Source of the DNA: UBA5078 sp964538025 | GTDB lineage: Bacteria > Pseudomonadota > Gammaproteobacteria > Pseudomonadales > Pseudohongiellaceae | NCBI GenBank assembly: GCA_964538025.1 | Contig: CAZICZ010000006.1 | Location: forward strand, 1 to 64,000 | Reading direction: 5' to 3' | DNA: 64,000 nt | Shown: positions 41,785-50,681 of the stretch, piece by piece | Numbering within the stretch: position 1 is the stretch's first letter | Layout: each line of letters starts with the position of its first letter | Program-made: the position numbers and the translations under genes | The notes under the pieces: model-generated | What the model saw: the letters and a program-made list of their open reading frames with translations, nothing else | Database searches by the model: none | Told to the model about the DNA's origin: nothing

Positions 41785-42452
41785 CGCAGGCTGATGATCT
41801 CCCATCCCCTCTCGGTCGCAATGGCCCGCAGCGTGTCGTCCGGATCCACGGCGATGGCGCGTGCCGCGCGCTCCATGAGCGGCAGGTCGTTGAACGAGTC
41901 GCTGTAGAACACACTCTCCTCCATGCTGAGCGCACGGGCATTGGCGGCATTCCAGTCGACCAGCCAGCGCATCAGGTTGTTGACTTTTCCCTGCTGGAAA
42001 TTGGGTTCCCCCTGAACGCGGCCGGTGTACCGGTCATCCGTCATCTCCAGGTCGGTCGCAATCAGGGCGTCCACGTCCAGGCGCCGGGCTATCGGTTCGG
42101 TTACGTAGCGGTTGGTGGCCGTCATGATCAGGCAGAAGTCTCCCTGTGCGCGGTGCTTGGCCAACAGGGCGAGTGCCGCCGGGAGCATCATGGGCTCTAC
42201 AAAGTCCTGCATGAAGCGGGCATGAAGGGCCTCCCGCTCTGCGCGCGACATTCCTGCGACGGCGGCAATGGCAAACTCCGTATAGGCATGCATGTCCAGC
42301 CCGCCTTCCTTGTACTGACGGTAAAAGGCGTCATTGCGTGCCTTGTGGACCTGAGCATCCACCAGCCCCTGCTGAATCAGAAAGTCGCCAAATGCGTGGT
42401 CGCTGTCGCCACCGAGCAGAGTGTTGTCGAGGTCAAAAATCGCCAATGCCAT
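41781..42452 (-). CDS. HAD-IB family phosphatase (SerB-like)
   Basis: A 223-residue HAD phosphatase of the phosphoserine-phosphatase-like branch. Motif I is FDLDNTLLGGDSD (nucleophile D near residue 7), motif II the T of MTATNRYV, motif III the K in QQGKVNNL, and motif IV DSFNDLP. Orthologues sit next to rppH in Pseudomonas, where they are annotated as HAD or histidinol-phosphatase-like enzymes. The ATG at 42452 starts with the family MALAIFDLDNT; the longer frame has no support. It stands head to head with rppH. Confidence 0.92.
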   Translation of the reverse strand: MALAIFDLDNTLLGGDSDHAFGDFLIQQGLVDAQVHKARNDAFYRQYKEGGLDMHAYTEFAIAAVAGMSRAEREALHARFMQDFVEPMMLPAALALLAKHRAQGDFCLIMTATNRYVTEPIARRLDVDALIATDLEMTDDRYTGRVQGEPNFQQGKVNNLMRWLVDWNAANARALSMEESVFYSDSFNDLPLMERAARAIAVDPDDTLRAIATERGWEIISLR

Positions 42453-42609
42453 CGAAGGGGTGTCCTCAGGAGGTGAAAAAAGGGAGGCATTATACCGGGG
42501 AAGTGATCGTCGCGGGGACGCCAGCGACAGCCCGCTCGGCCCGTTGAACAAGCTGAATGAGGTGTGAAACAATGCGGTCGATGTTTTATGGAGAAGGGTA
42601 GTGTGCAGC

Positions 42610-43095
42610 ATGATTGATTCGCGGGGGTTCAGGCCGAATGTCGGCATCATCATCTGCAATGCACAAGGCCAATTATTGTGGGCCAAACGCATCGGGCAGG
42701 ACGCCTGGCAGTTCCCGCAGGGCGGCATCCGGCATGGTGAACGTCTCCAGCAGGCCTTGTACCGGGAGCTTAAAGAAGAGGTCGGGCTTGATCCCGCAGA
42801 TGTGGAGATCATCTCCTCCACCAAGGGGTGGCTGTATTACCAGTTGCCCAAAAACCTGATTCGTCAGCACACCAACCCGGTGTGCATCGGACAGAAACAA
42901 AAATGGTATCTCCTCAGCCTGCGATCGGAAGAGACGAAGATCGATCTTGTCTCCAACCACTCGCCGGAATTTGATGACTGGCAGTGGGTCAGTTTTTGGT
43001 ACCCACTTAGTCAGGTGATAGACTTCAAGCGCGAAGTTTACCGACAGGCCCTGAAGGAGCTTGTCGCTCCCATGAACCAGTACCTGAGCGCCTGA
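42610..43095 (+). CDS. rppH: RNA pyrophosphohydrolase RppH
   Basis: RppH removes pyrophosphate from 5'-triphosphorylated mRNA and starts RNase E-dependent decay. The 161-residue Nudix protein opens with the invariant MIDSRGFRPNVGIIICN and has the Nudix box GGIRHGERLQQALYRELKEE. The ATG at 42610 fits the family start; a GTG nine bases earlier is possible. ptsP follows 121 bases later, as in E. coli and Pseudomonas. Confidence 0.95.
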   Translation: MIDSRGFRPNVGIIICNAQGQLLWAKRIGQDAWQFPQGGIRHGERLQQALYRELKEEVGLDPADVEIISSTKGWLYYQLPKNLIRQHTNPVCIGQKQKWYLLSLRSEETKIDLVSNHSPEFDDWQWVSFWYPLSQVIDFKREVYRQALKELVAPMNQYLSA

Positions 43096-43216
43096 AACAC
43101 GTTCCCGCTTACCAGTGCATCCAACCTGGCGGTCTCCGCCACGGTTGGCTGCGAGGCCGGGAGGGGAGCAGCGCACTCCCGTCAACAACCCCATAACAAG
43201 AGAAACGGAACGCCCC

Positions 43217-45490
43217 ATGCTGGATCGATTGCGGGAAATAGTACAGGAGGTCAACACTGCAAAGGACTTGCAGTCCTCTCTCGATGTCATCGTCTCCCGC
43301 GTGCGCGATGCGATGAATACGCAGGTGTGTTCCGTCTATCTGCTGGACCCGGAAATCAACAGCCATGTGCTGATGGCGTCCGAGGGACTGAAAAAGGAAT
43401 CCGTGGGCCATGTGCGCCTGCAAGTGGGGGAAGGTCTCGTAGGCCTGGTGGCCAGCCATGCCGAGCCCGTGAATCTTGAGGATGCCCGCGCGCATCCGAA
43501 CTATCACTATCTGTCGGAAACCGGGGAAGAGGAATTCAGCTCTTTCCTGGGCGTGCCCATCATCCACCACCGCAAGGTGCTGGGGGTGCTGGTCGTCCAG
43601 CACCGGGAAAAGCGTAGCTTCGATGAAGGGGAAGAAGCCTTTCTTATCACGCTCTCCGCGCAGCTGGCTGGCGTCATTGCCTCCGCAGAGGCGACTGGCG
43701 CCGTGCAGGGAGTCAGCCCCTCGGGGCAACGCAAGTCCGATACCAGTTTCGCGGGCGTTGCCGGCTCCACTGGTGTCGCCATCGGGCTTGCGGTTGTCGT
43801 GTTCCCTCCCGCCGATATTGATCTGATTCCCCAGCGGGCCTGCACGGACATCGAGAAGGAAGTGCGCTATTTCAATGCCGCCCTCGAATCCGTGCGCAAT
43901 GACATGACAGCTCTCAGCAGCACACTGGAAACACGCCTGCGTCCGCAGGAGCGCGAGCTCTTTGGCGTGTACCTGAGAATGCTCGACGATGCCTCGCTGG
44001 GCCAGGAAGTCATCGACCGCATTCGGGGAGGGCAATGGGCGCAGGGGGCTCTGGCCGAGGTCGCGAAAGACCACGTCCGGGCCTTCGAATTGATGAAAGA
44101 CCCCTATCTGCGTGAACGCGCCGCGGATATCAAAGACCTGTGCAGCCGGGTGTTGTTCTATCTGCAGAACCGCGATGCGGTGAAGACCGAATACCCCGAC
44201 GACACGATTCTGGTGGGAGAGGAGCTGACCGCCGCCATGCTGGCGGAAGTGCCAAAGGAAAAATTGCGCGGGCTGGTGTCCGTCAAGGGGTCTGGCAACT
44301 CCCACGTGGCCATTCTGGCGCGCACCATGGGGATTCCCACGGCGATGGGAGTTGTTGATCTGCCCTATCGCCAACTGGATGGCCGTGAGCTGATCGTGGA
44401 TGGTTACAACGGGCAGGTCTACAGCAATCCCAGTGATCAGCTGCGTCATCGCTATCGGGAAGTCATCAAGGAAGAAGAGCAGCTGGTCAAAGGCTTGGAG
44501 GGCCTGATTCACCTGCCTTGTGAGACCCTGGACGCCCATCGCATGAATCTGTGGGTAAACACCGGTCTGATGTCGGATGTCGTCCGCTCACTCGATCATG
44601 GCGCGGAAGGCATTGGTCTATTCCGTACCGAAGTGCCCTTCCTGCTGAGTGAACGCTTTCCCAGCGAACAGGAACAGGCGGCCATTTACCGAGAACAACT
44701 CTTTGCCTTTGCGCCCAAGCCGGTGACCATGCGCACCCTGGACATCGGTGGAGACAAAGCGCTGCCCTATTTTCCTATTGAAGAGGAAAACCCCTTCCTG
44801 GGGTGGCGCGGCATTCGGGTGACGCTCGATCACCCCGAGATTTTCATCGCACAGGTGCGCGCCATGATGCGTGCCAGCGAAGGCCTGAACAATCTGCAAA
44901 TCATGTTGCCCATGATTTCCAATGTGCAGGAAGTGACAGGCTCCATCCAGATCATCAAGCGGGCCTACCGGGAACTGCGGGAAGAGGGGCTGGAAGTTCG
45001 CATGCCGCCCATCGGGGTCATGATCGAACTGCCGGCGGCCGTCTACCAGACGCGTGCCCTGAGCAAGCTTGTCGATTTCATCTCCGTTGGCAGCAATGAT
45101 CTGACCCAGTACCTCCTGGCGGTGGATCGCAATAACCCGCGCGTGGCAAGTCTTTACTCCTCGTTCCATCCTGCAGTACTGCGGGCGCTCCAGTATGTCG
45201 TGGAGCAGGCGCATCTGGAAAACAAGACCGTCAGCATCTGCGGTGAAATGGCGGGTGACCCGGGTGCAGCTGTCCTGTTGATGGCCATGGGATTTGATGT
45301 GCTTTCAATGAACGCGACCACATTGTTGAAGGTCAAGGCCGTCATTCGCAGCATGACACTCTCGTCCGCGCGTGAGCTGCTCGAGCAGGTGATGCTCATG
45401 GACGATGCGCAAATGGTGCGCAGCTGCATCGACATGGCGCTCTACAATGCCGGCGTGGATCGCCTTTTGCGCTCTTCCCGCAATAATTGA
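43217..45490 (+). CDS. ptsP: Phosphoenolpyruvate-protein phosphotransferase PtsP (EI-Ntr)
   Basis: The first enzyme of the nitrogen PTS phosphorelay, passing phosphate from PEP to NPr. The 757-residue product has an N-terminal GAF domain (~1–155), which senses glutamine in this family. The PTS-EI body follows, with the phospho-histidine in SGNSHVAILARTMGIP (near residue 360) and the PEP-utilising C-terminal barrel (FLGWRGIRV, GSNDLTQYLLAVDR). GGAA lies 8 bases before the ATG at 43217. It forms a block with rppH. Confidence 0.95.
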   Translation: MLDRLREIVQEVNTAKDLQSSLDVIVSRVRDAMNTQVCSVYLLDPEINSHVLMASEGLKKESVGHVRLQVGEGLVGLVASHAEPVNLEDARAHPNYHYLSETGEEEFSSFLGVPIIHHRKVLGVLVVQHREKRSFDEGEEAFLITLSAQLAGVIASAEATGAVQGVSPSGQRKSDTSFAGVAGSTGVAIGLAVVVFPPADIDLIPQRACTDIEKEVRYFNAALESVRNDMTALSSTLETRLRPQERELFGVYLRMLDDASLGQEVIDRIRGGQWAQGALAEVAKDHVRAFELMKDPYLRERAADIKDLCSRVLFYLQNRDAVKTEYPDDTILVGEELTAAMLAEVPKEKLRGLVSVKGSGNSHVAILARTMGIPTAMGVVDLPYRQLDGRELIVDGYNGQVYSNPSDQLRHRYREVIKEEEQLVKGLEGLIHLPCETLDAHRMNLWVNTGLMSDVVRSLDHGAEGIGLFRTEVPFLLSERFPSEQEQAAIYREQLFAFAPKPVTMRTLDIGGDKALPYFPIEEENPFLGWRGIRVTLDHPEIFIAQVRAMMRASEGLNNLQIMLPMISNVQEVTGSIQIIKRAYRELREEGLEVRMPPIGVMIELPAAVYQTRALSKLVDFISVGSNDLTQYLLAVDRNNPRVASLYSSFHPAVLRALQYVVEQAHLENKTVSICGEMAGDPGAAVLLMAMGFDVLSMNATTLLKVKAVIRSMTLSSARELLEQVMLMDDAQMVRSCIDMALYNAGVDRLLRSSRNN

Positions 45491-45660
45491 AACCGCCATC
45501 GGGTCGCGCTGCCTTAAAAAAGCGAGATTTGATCGCAAGCGAGTAATTTTCCTACAGATTTGTCATTTTATATCGGGATAATGCAGGCCAAGGATTGTCT
45601 CAGCGGATGATGACGCAAAGGGATTTACCGAGCAGTGACGCCTCCAGGAAGGAGATCGTC

Positions 45661-45687
45661 ATGCTCAATCGGAATTCACATCATTGA
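45661..45687 (+). CDS. Eight-codon leader ORF upstream of the AmrZ-like gene
   Basis: ATG at 45661 has an unusually strong ribosome binding site (AGGAAGGAG, 6 bases upstream) but encodes only MLNRNSHH before TGA at 45685. It is in the same frame as the AmrZ-like gene, whose ATG is 27 bases beyond that stop and lacks a good ribosome binding site. It may be a leader peptide controlling re-initiation, or a remnant of an older start. Confidence 0.35.
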   Translation: MLNRNSHH

Positions 45688-45714
45688 CGTTAGCGAGCGA
45701 CTGGTGACCTCCAC

Positions 45715-46002
45715 ATGCCCTCATCCCGCGCCAGCGAATTGAACAAGTTTATTCTCCGCCTTCCGTGCGAAACCCACGCACGCCTGAACGAAATTTCCCG
45801 CCTGAATCGTCGCAGCATGAATTCCGAAATCATGCTGCTGGTGGAACAGCACTTGTCCGATACTCTGACGCGCGGCCTTCAGTCCGCAGTGCCGACGCTG
45901 GGCTTGGCGCCTGCTTTGCCGCAACCGGCGAGCAAAGTCATTGAGAAATTTCAGATGCTCTCCCTGGAGAAAAAGAAGGCGCTCCTCGCCTTGTTGGGGT
46001 GA
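45715..46002 (+). CDS. AmrZ-like Arc-family ribbon-helix-helix DNA-binding protein
   Basis: A 95-residue regulator. The Arc-type RHH domain spans residues ~9–50 (KFILRLPCETHARLNEIS…RRSMNSEIMLLVEQHL); the RRSMNSEI helix and the beta strand KFILRLP closely resemble AmrZ of Pseudomonas aeruginosa. The C-terminal LSLEKKKALLALLG also recalls the AmrZ tetramerisation region. AmrZ controls alginate, motility and cyclic-di-GMP genes; whether this one does is unknown. It is inserted between ptsP and lgt, with 224 AT-richer bases upstream where no clear promoter was identified. Confidence 0.87.
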   Translation: MPSSRASELNKFILRLPCETHARLNEISRLNRRSMNSEIMLLVEQHLSDTLTRGLQSAVPTLGLAPALPQPASKVIEKFQMLSLEKKKALLALLG

Positions 46003-46118
46003 GACTCCCCGGGCCACCGAATTCGCCTTGACAAGTTTATTGGGCATAGGGGAGCATCGTGGCTCTCATGCGGGCGTGCCAGCACCCCGCTTCCCGGCTC
46101 CTGATCAAGACTCCTTGC

Positions 46119-46916
46119 ATGTTCACCTACCCACAATTTGATCCCGTCGCCTTCTCCATTGGCCCGCTGTCGGTGCATTGGTACGGCATCATGTATCTCA
46201 TCGCATTCGGCGGGGCGTGGGGGCTTGCCCGTCTGCGGGCGGCGATGCAGCCGGGCAGCTGGAGCGATGAGCAGATCGCCGACCTGATTTTCTACGGGGC
46301 CATGGGCGCGGTCATCGGCGGTCGTCTCGGCTCTGCACTCTTCTACAATGCCGACAAACTGGCGAGTGACCCGCTGTGGGTTCTGCGCGTTTGGGAGGGG
46401 GGCATGTCCTTCCACGGCGGCATTCTTGGTGTTATGGCCGCCCTGTACTGGTATGCCGGCAAGCTGAAGAAGTCCTATTTTGATGTGCTGGACTTTGTTG
46501 CCCCGCTGGCGCCGTTTGGCCTGGGTGCCGGGCGTCTGGGCAATTTCATCGGCGGGGAATTGTGGGGGCGTCACACCGATGTGCCCTGGGGCATGGTTTT
46601 CCCGCACGTGGACCCCTTTCCGCGTCACGCATCGCAGCTTTATCAGTTCGCCTTGGAAGGTGTGCTGCTCTTCACCCTGCTGTGGTGGTTTTCTTCTCGA
46701 CCGCGCCCGCGCTGTGCCGTCGCAGGATTATTCGGAATCGGGTATGGTGTGCAGCGATTTTTTGTCGAATTTTTCCGCGAGCCTGACGCCGCCCTCGGCT
46801 TTGTGGCCCTCGACTGGATGACGATGGGGCAATTGTTGTCATTGCCGATGATTCTGGCGGGTGCCATCCTGATGACAATGGCGACCCGTGCACCCCGCGG
46901 GCATGACGCGTCTTAG
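46119..46916 (+). CDS. lgt: Prolipoprotein diacylglyceryl transferase
   Basis: Lgt transfers diacylglycerol from phosphatidylglycerol to the lipobox cysteine of prolipoproteins in the inner membrane. The 265-residue protein has about seven membrane segments and the Lgt signature GAGRLGNFIGGELWGR; the second N of the usual NFINGE is G here, while the catalytic R, N and E remain. The ATG at 46119 begins the family MFTYPQFDP; its ribosome binding site is weak. thyA follows 19 bases later. Confidence 0.95.
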   Translation: MFTYPQFDPVAFSIGPLSVHWYGIMYLIAFGGAWGLARLRAAMQPGSWSDEQIADLIFYGAMGAVIGGRLGSALFYNADKLASDPLWVLRVWEGGMSFHGGILGVMAALYWYAGKLKKSYFDVLDFVAPLAPFGLGAGRLGNFIGGELWGRHTDVPWGMVFPHVDPFPRHASQLYQFALEGVLLFTLLWWFSSRPRPRCAVAGLFGIGYGVQRFFVEFFREPDAALGFVALDWMTMGQLLSLPMILAGAILMTMATRAPRGHDAS

Positions 46917-46935
46917 CAAAAGAGCAAGCACACAC

Positions 46936-47730
46936 ATGAAACAATATCTCGACCTGTTGCAGCGCATTCTCGATGAGGGTGTCGAAAAGGAAGATCGCAC
47001 CGGTACCGGGACGCGCTCCGTTTTCGGGCATCAAATGCGTTTTGATCTCTCCGCCGGCTTTCCCGTGCTGACAACCAAAAAACTGCATTTGCGCTCCATT
47101 ATTATTGAACTGCTATGGTTCCTCAGCGGGGATACCAACATTCGTTATCTCAAGGAGAATGGCGTTTCCATCTGGGACGAGTGGGCCGACGAGCAGGGCG
47201 ATCTGGGCCCGGTTTACGGGTTTCAGTGGCGATCCTGGCCCGGGCCGGATGGGTCGTCCGTCGATCAGATCAGCAAGCTGATCGAACAGATCCGCAAGAA
47301 TCCCGATTCACGTCGTCTGATGGTGGTGGCCTACAACCCGGCCTATGTCGATCAGATGGCACTTCCCCCCTGCCATTCACTGTTTCAGTTTTATGTGGCC
47401 AAGGGAAAACTTTCCTGTCAGCTGTATCAACGTTCTGCAGATACCTTTTTGGGCGTCCCGTTCAATATCGCGTCCTATGCGCTGTTGACGCATATGGTGG
47501 CGCAGCAATGTGATTTGGAAGTCGGCGATTTTATTTGGACAGGTGGCGACACACATCTCTACAACAATCACATGGAACAGGCGCAGCTTCAGCTAACGCG
47601 CGCCCCACTGCCACTGCCCACACTTCACATCAAGCGCAAGCCAAAGGATATTTTCAGCTATACGTTTGAGGACTTCGAAATTGTAGGGTATGAATCACAT
47701 CCCCACATCAAGGCCCCCGTCGCGGTGTGA
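46936..47730 (+). CDS. thyA: Thymidylate synthase
   Basis: ThyA methylates dUMP to dTMP using 5,10-methylene-THF. The 264 residues equal the E. coli enzyme in length. The start MKQYLDLLQRILDEG, the folate-site DRTGTGT loop and the catalytic cysteine in ALPPCHSLFQF are present, as is the QRSADTFLGVPFNIASYA segment. It sits between lgt and folA, so the enzyme and the reductase that recycles its product are adjacent. Confidence 0.97.
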   Translation: MKQYLDLLQRILDEGVEKEDRTGTGTRSVFGHQMRFDLSAGFPVLTTKKLHLRSIIIELLWFLSGDTNIRYLKENGVSIWDEWADEQGDLGPVYGFQWRSWPGPDGSSVDQISKLIEQIRKNPDSRRLMVVAYNPAYVDQMALPPCHSLFQFYVAKGKLSCQLYQRSADTFLGVPFNIASYALLTHMVAQQCDLEVGDFIWTGGDTHLYNNHMEQAQLQLTRAPLPLPTLHIKRKPKDIFSYTFEDFEIVGYESHPHIKAPVAV

Positions 47731-47743
47731 AGAGAATCTCTCC

Positions 47744-48253
47744 ATGAAACTTGCGCTCATCTGGGCCATGTCCCGTAACCGCACCATCGGTCGTCATAAT
47801 GCCCTGCCTTGGCACCTGCCCGAGGATTTGAAGTATTTCAAGCGCGTTACCATGGGCAAGCCCATCATCATGGGGCACAAAACCTGGGATTCCATCGGAC
47901 GCCCCCTGCCGGGCCGCACCAATATCGTGATCAGTCGCGACCCACATTTCACTGCGGAAGGCGTCACGTGTGTCCCGACTCTCGAGAAGGCCTTGTCGGT
48001 AGCGCGCAGTCAGGGCGTTATCGATGGCAGTGAGGAAGTAGTGGTGATCGGCGGCGCGCAGATTTATGCGCTGGCGCTGCCGCACGCTGAGCGCTTGTAT
48101 CTCACGGAAGTCGATGCCGAGGTGGAGGGCGATGCGTTTTTTCCTGTGTTCGACCGCTCGCAATGGCAGGAGCTGGCGCGCGAACATCATGCTGCCTCCG
48201 GGCCCAACCCCTACGATTACAGTTTCGTTGTGCTGGAGCGAAAGCAGGCGTGA
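47744..48253 (+). CDS. folA: Dihydrofolate reductase
   Basis: DHFR regenerates tetrahydrofolate with NADPH. The 169-residue protein begins MKLALIWAMSRNRTIG with the Met-20-type loop, and the catalytic acid is D28 in LPWHLPEDLKYFK. GHKTWDSIGRPLPGR and VVVIGGAQIYALALP are the usual NADPH-site motifs. It begins 13 bases after thyA, so the two are probably co-transcribed. Confidence 0.96.
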   Translation: MKLALIWAMSRNRTIGRHNALPWHLPEDLKYFKRVTMGKPIIMGHKTWDSIGRPLPGRTNIVISRDPHFTAEGVTCVPTLEKALSVARSQGVIDGSEEVVVIGGAQIYALALPHAERLYLTEVDAEVEGDAFFPVFDRSQWQELAREHHAASGPNPYDYSFVVLERKQA

Positions 48254-48255
48254 CA

Positions 48256-48286
48256 CCGCGCCTGCCACGGTGGGCGACAGGCGCGG
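48256..48286. other. Hairpin after folA
   Basis: CCGCGCCTG (48256–48264) pairs perfectly with CAGGCGCGG (48278–48286) around 13 bases. It lies between the convergent folA and beta-propeller genes. Neither strand has a U-tract, so only a weak or factor-assisted terminator role is suggested. Confidence 0.4.
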
Positions 48287-48298
48287 CGGTAAACACGA

Positions 48299-49210
48299 TC
48301 AGTTCAGAGGGATGAAGGCCAGCGCATTGTTGGCGTTCATTGGAATGACCAGTTGATTCTGGATGGAGTCGTAGCACATGGAGGCAGCTGAAGGGATGCC
48401 GGAGGCAATCACTTCCGCAGGCTGGCCCGGACGAATTCGCGACACGCTGCCGTATCGCACACTGCTCACATACTTGGTGCCGTCGGCCATAATGACGAGG
48501 CCATCATTTCCGCCTTCCACCGCATGTTCGGTTTTGATCACTTCGCCGCTCGGGCTGAAGGTGATGACTGCGTTATCGCCAACGTTGACCACCACCACAT
48601 TGCCGTCATTGTCGATGGCAACCCCGTTCGGGGCATTCAAGGGTGCGCCTTCGGCAAAGACGGAGACCTGACCGCTGGCAGTGACCTTGTAGATGCGCTC
48701 CAGGCCGCGGGTATTGGAGGCATAGACGGTACCGTCTGCACTTACCCCCACGCCGTTAAGGCCGGTAGCCTCGGGCACTTCGACGGCGCCGGTCGGGCGA
48801 CCGCTGGCCAGATCAAACATGCGCACCGTGTTGATATCGACTGCATAAAGCACGCCATTGGCGATTGCACTTCCCAGAGGTTGATTCAGCGTCAGGCCAT
48901 CGCGTGTCGCGCCGATCCACTTCGAGGTGTGCACGGTGCCGTCCGGATTGATCAGCGACACAAAGCCATCGTTCTCTTCCAGGTTCTGTGGAATGCCATT
49001 GTTCATGGCCAGAATCAGGTTGCGGGCGGGGTCAAACGTGCAGCTCTCGGCGGTGCGGAAGCTGCCAAAGACTTTGACGTTGCTCGACATGGGGGTTGCC
49101 ACCCCGGCTTCATTGATGGTTCCCAGCGGACTGCCCGCGGTAAACGTCTGGGCATGGGCCCCTGCACACAGGCTAAGGCCGATACTGGCGGTCAGGATAA
49201 GTTTCTTCAT
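48299..49210 (-). CDS. Periplasmic SMP-30/NHL-type beta-propeller protein
   Basis: A 303-residue protein with a signal peptide (KKLILTASIGLSLCAGAHAQ, cleavage near residue 20). The mature part has about five to six repeats of the form 'G…DxxGNVVVVN' and 'ADGTVYASN', typical of a six-bladed NHL/SMP-30-like propeller. No catalytic residues could be assigned. A good ribosome binding site (AAGGAGA) precedes the ATG. It follows argA on the same strand after a terminator, so it is probably expressed on its own. Confidence 0.85.
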   Translation of the reverse strand: MKKLILTASIGLSLCAGAHAQTFTAGSPLGTINEAGVATPMSSNVKVFGSFRTAESCTFDPARNLILAMNNGIPQNLEENDGFVSLINPDGTVHTSKWIGATRDGLTLNQPLGSAIANGVLYAVDINTVRMFDLASGRPTGAVEVPEATGLNGVGVSADGTVYASNTRGLERIYKVTASGQVSVFAEGAPLNAPNGVAIDNDGNVVVVNVGDNAVITFSPSGEVIKTEHAVEGGNDGLVIMADGTKYVSSVRYGSVSRIRPGQPAEVIASGIPSAASMCYDSIQNQLVIPMNANNALAFIPLN

Positions 49211-49277
49211 GAACAGGTCTCCTTGATGTGTTCGAAGTCGTCTTGTTTTGAGGGAGTGAAAACGTCGGTGACGAAGC

Positions 49278-49301
49278 GTAAAGACCCGGAAAACCGGGTC
49301 T
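49278..49301 (-). terminator. Rho-independent terminator of argA
   Basis: On the − strand AGACCCGG / CCGGGTCT (49301–49282) forms a perfect 8-bp stem with loop TTTT, immediately after the argA stop. The U-tract is short (TTTACGCTT). Confidence 0.6.
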
Positions 49302-50627
49302 CTAGTTCAGGGATTTTGCCAATGCTTTCGAATTGCGCTGATAGTTGTACATGCGTTTCTTTTTTTCGGGCAGATCCGAGATGGCAATCGGGGTGAACCC
49401 TTTTTCAAGAAACCAGTGGGTGGTCTGGGTTGTCAGCACGATGACGCGCGTCATGCCGGCGCGCTTGGCCTCTGCCTCCAGCGCCGCCAGCAGGTTTCGC
49501 CCGCGTCCGGATTCCTGATAATCCTTGTTGATGGCGATACAGGCAATCTCGCCACTGGTGTCATCCAGCGGATACAGCGCCGCGCAGGCGATGATCATGC
49601 CTTCGCGTTCAATGACAAAGAAAAAGCCAATCTCCGCTTCCAGCAACTCGCGGGAACGGTGTACCAGCACCCCTGCATCCTCCAGCGGTTTAATCAGCTC
49701 GAGAAGTCCGCCGACATCGTCGATGCTCGCACGGCGCAAGACTTCAAAATTTTCTTTGGAGACGAGCGTTCCACTGCCATCGCGTGTGAACAGCTCTTCA
49801 ATGAGCGCGCCGTTGTGCGCAAAGCTGATCAGATGGCTGCGGGGCACACTTTTGCTGCACGCCTTCAACGCCGCGCTCAGCGCCTGTGCGATCCCGTTGG
49901 CATTGTTTTCCTGTTTCGCGCTGACCGTGTCGAGCACATGTTGGGCAGACGCCGGGCTCAAGGTACTGACCATCGCACCACTGTCGTCCACAATGCCGCG
50001 CTGAGGAATGAACAGAATCAGTTTTTCAGCATTCAGGGCGACCGCCACTTCGGTGGCCACTTCCTCGGCGGAGAGATTGAACACTTCGCCCGTGGGCGAA
50101 TAGCCGAGGTTGTTGAGCAGCACAATATTGTGGGCTTCCAGATGCTGACGAATCGCCGCAACGTTCACTTTGCGCACGACCCCAGTCAATGCGTGATCGA
50201 TGCCGTCCAGCACGCCCAGGGGACGCGCCGTGACGTAATTGCCACGTGCCAGGGTGATATCCGCCCCGTGCATCGGAGAATTGCTCAGGCCCATGGAAAA
50301 CAGCGCTTCAATGTCGATGCTCAGCGCCCCGATGACGCGCTTGATGACCTGCAGGCTTTGTGCGTCGGTGATCCTCAGCCCTTTGTGATATGCAGACGAC
50401 AGGCCCGCGTCGGCCAACGATGCGGTGATTTGCGGACGAGAGCCATGCACCAGCACCAGCTTGACACCCAGGCTGTTTAACAGCGTGATGTCATGCACGA
50501 TGTTGTTGAAATTGGGATGTTCCAATGCTTCGCCGGGCAATAGCACAACGAACACCTTCTTGCGATGGGCGTTGATATAGCTGGACGAGTAGCGGAACCA
50601 CTCGATGTAGTCGGGCAGATTTTGCAT
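49302..50627 (-). CDS. argA: N-acetylglutamate synthase
   Basis: ArgA acetylates glutamate in the first step of arginine synthesis and is normally inhibited by arginine. The 441 residues comprise an amino-acid-kinase-like N-terminal domain (~1–290, with VLVHGSRPQI) that binds arginine, and a C-terminal GNAT domain (~300–441, with QESGRGRNLLAALE). The ATG at 50627 starts just before the family LPDYIEWFR; a GTG at 50681 would nearly touch argE but shows no ribosome binding site. It follows argE on the same strand. Confidence 0.94.
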   Translation of the reverse strand: MQNLPDYIEWFRYSSSYINAHRKKVFVVLLPGEALEHPNFNNIVHDITLLNSLGVKLVLVHGSRPQITASLADAGLSSAYHKGLRITDAQSLQVIKRVIGALSIDIEALFSMGLSNSPMHGADITLARGNYVTARPLGVLDGIDHALTGVVRKVNVAAIRQHLEAHNIVLLNNLGYSPTGEVFNLSAEEVATEVAVALNAEKLILFIPQRGIVDDSGAMVSTLSPASAQHVLDTVSAKQENNANGIAQALSAALKACSKSVPRSHLISFAHNGALIEELFTRDGSGTLVSKENFEVLRRASIDDVGGLLELIKPLEDAGVLVHRSRELLEAEIGFFFVIEREGMIIACAALYPLDDTSGEIACIAINKDYQESGRGRNLLAALEAEAKRAGMTRVIVLTTQTTHWFLEKGFTPIAISDLPEKKKRMYNYQRNSKALAKSLN

Positions 50628-50681
50628 GGCGAGAATATAGTCTATTTGCCGGGGCGAATGAATGTTTTTCTGAGAGCGCAC

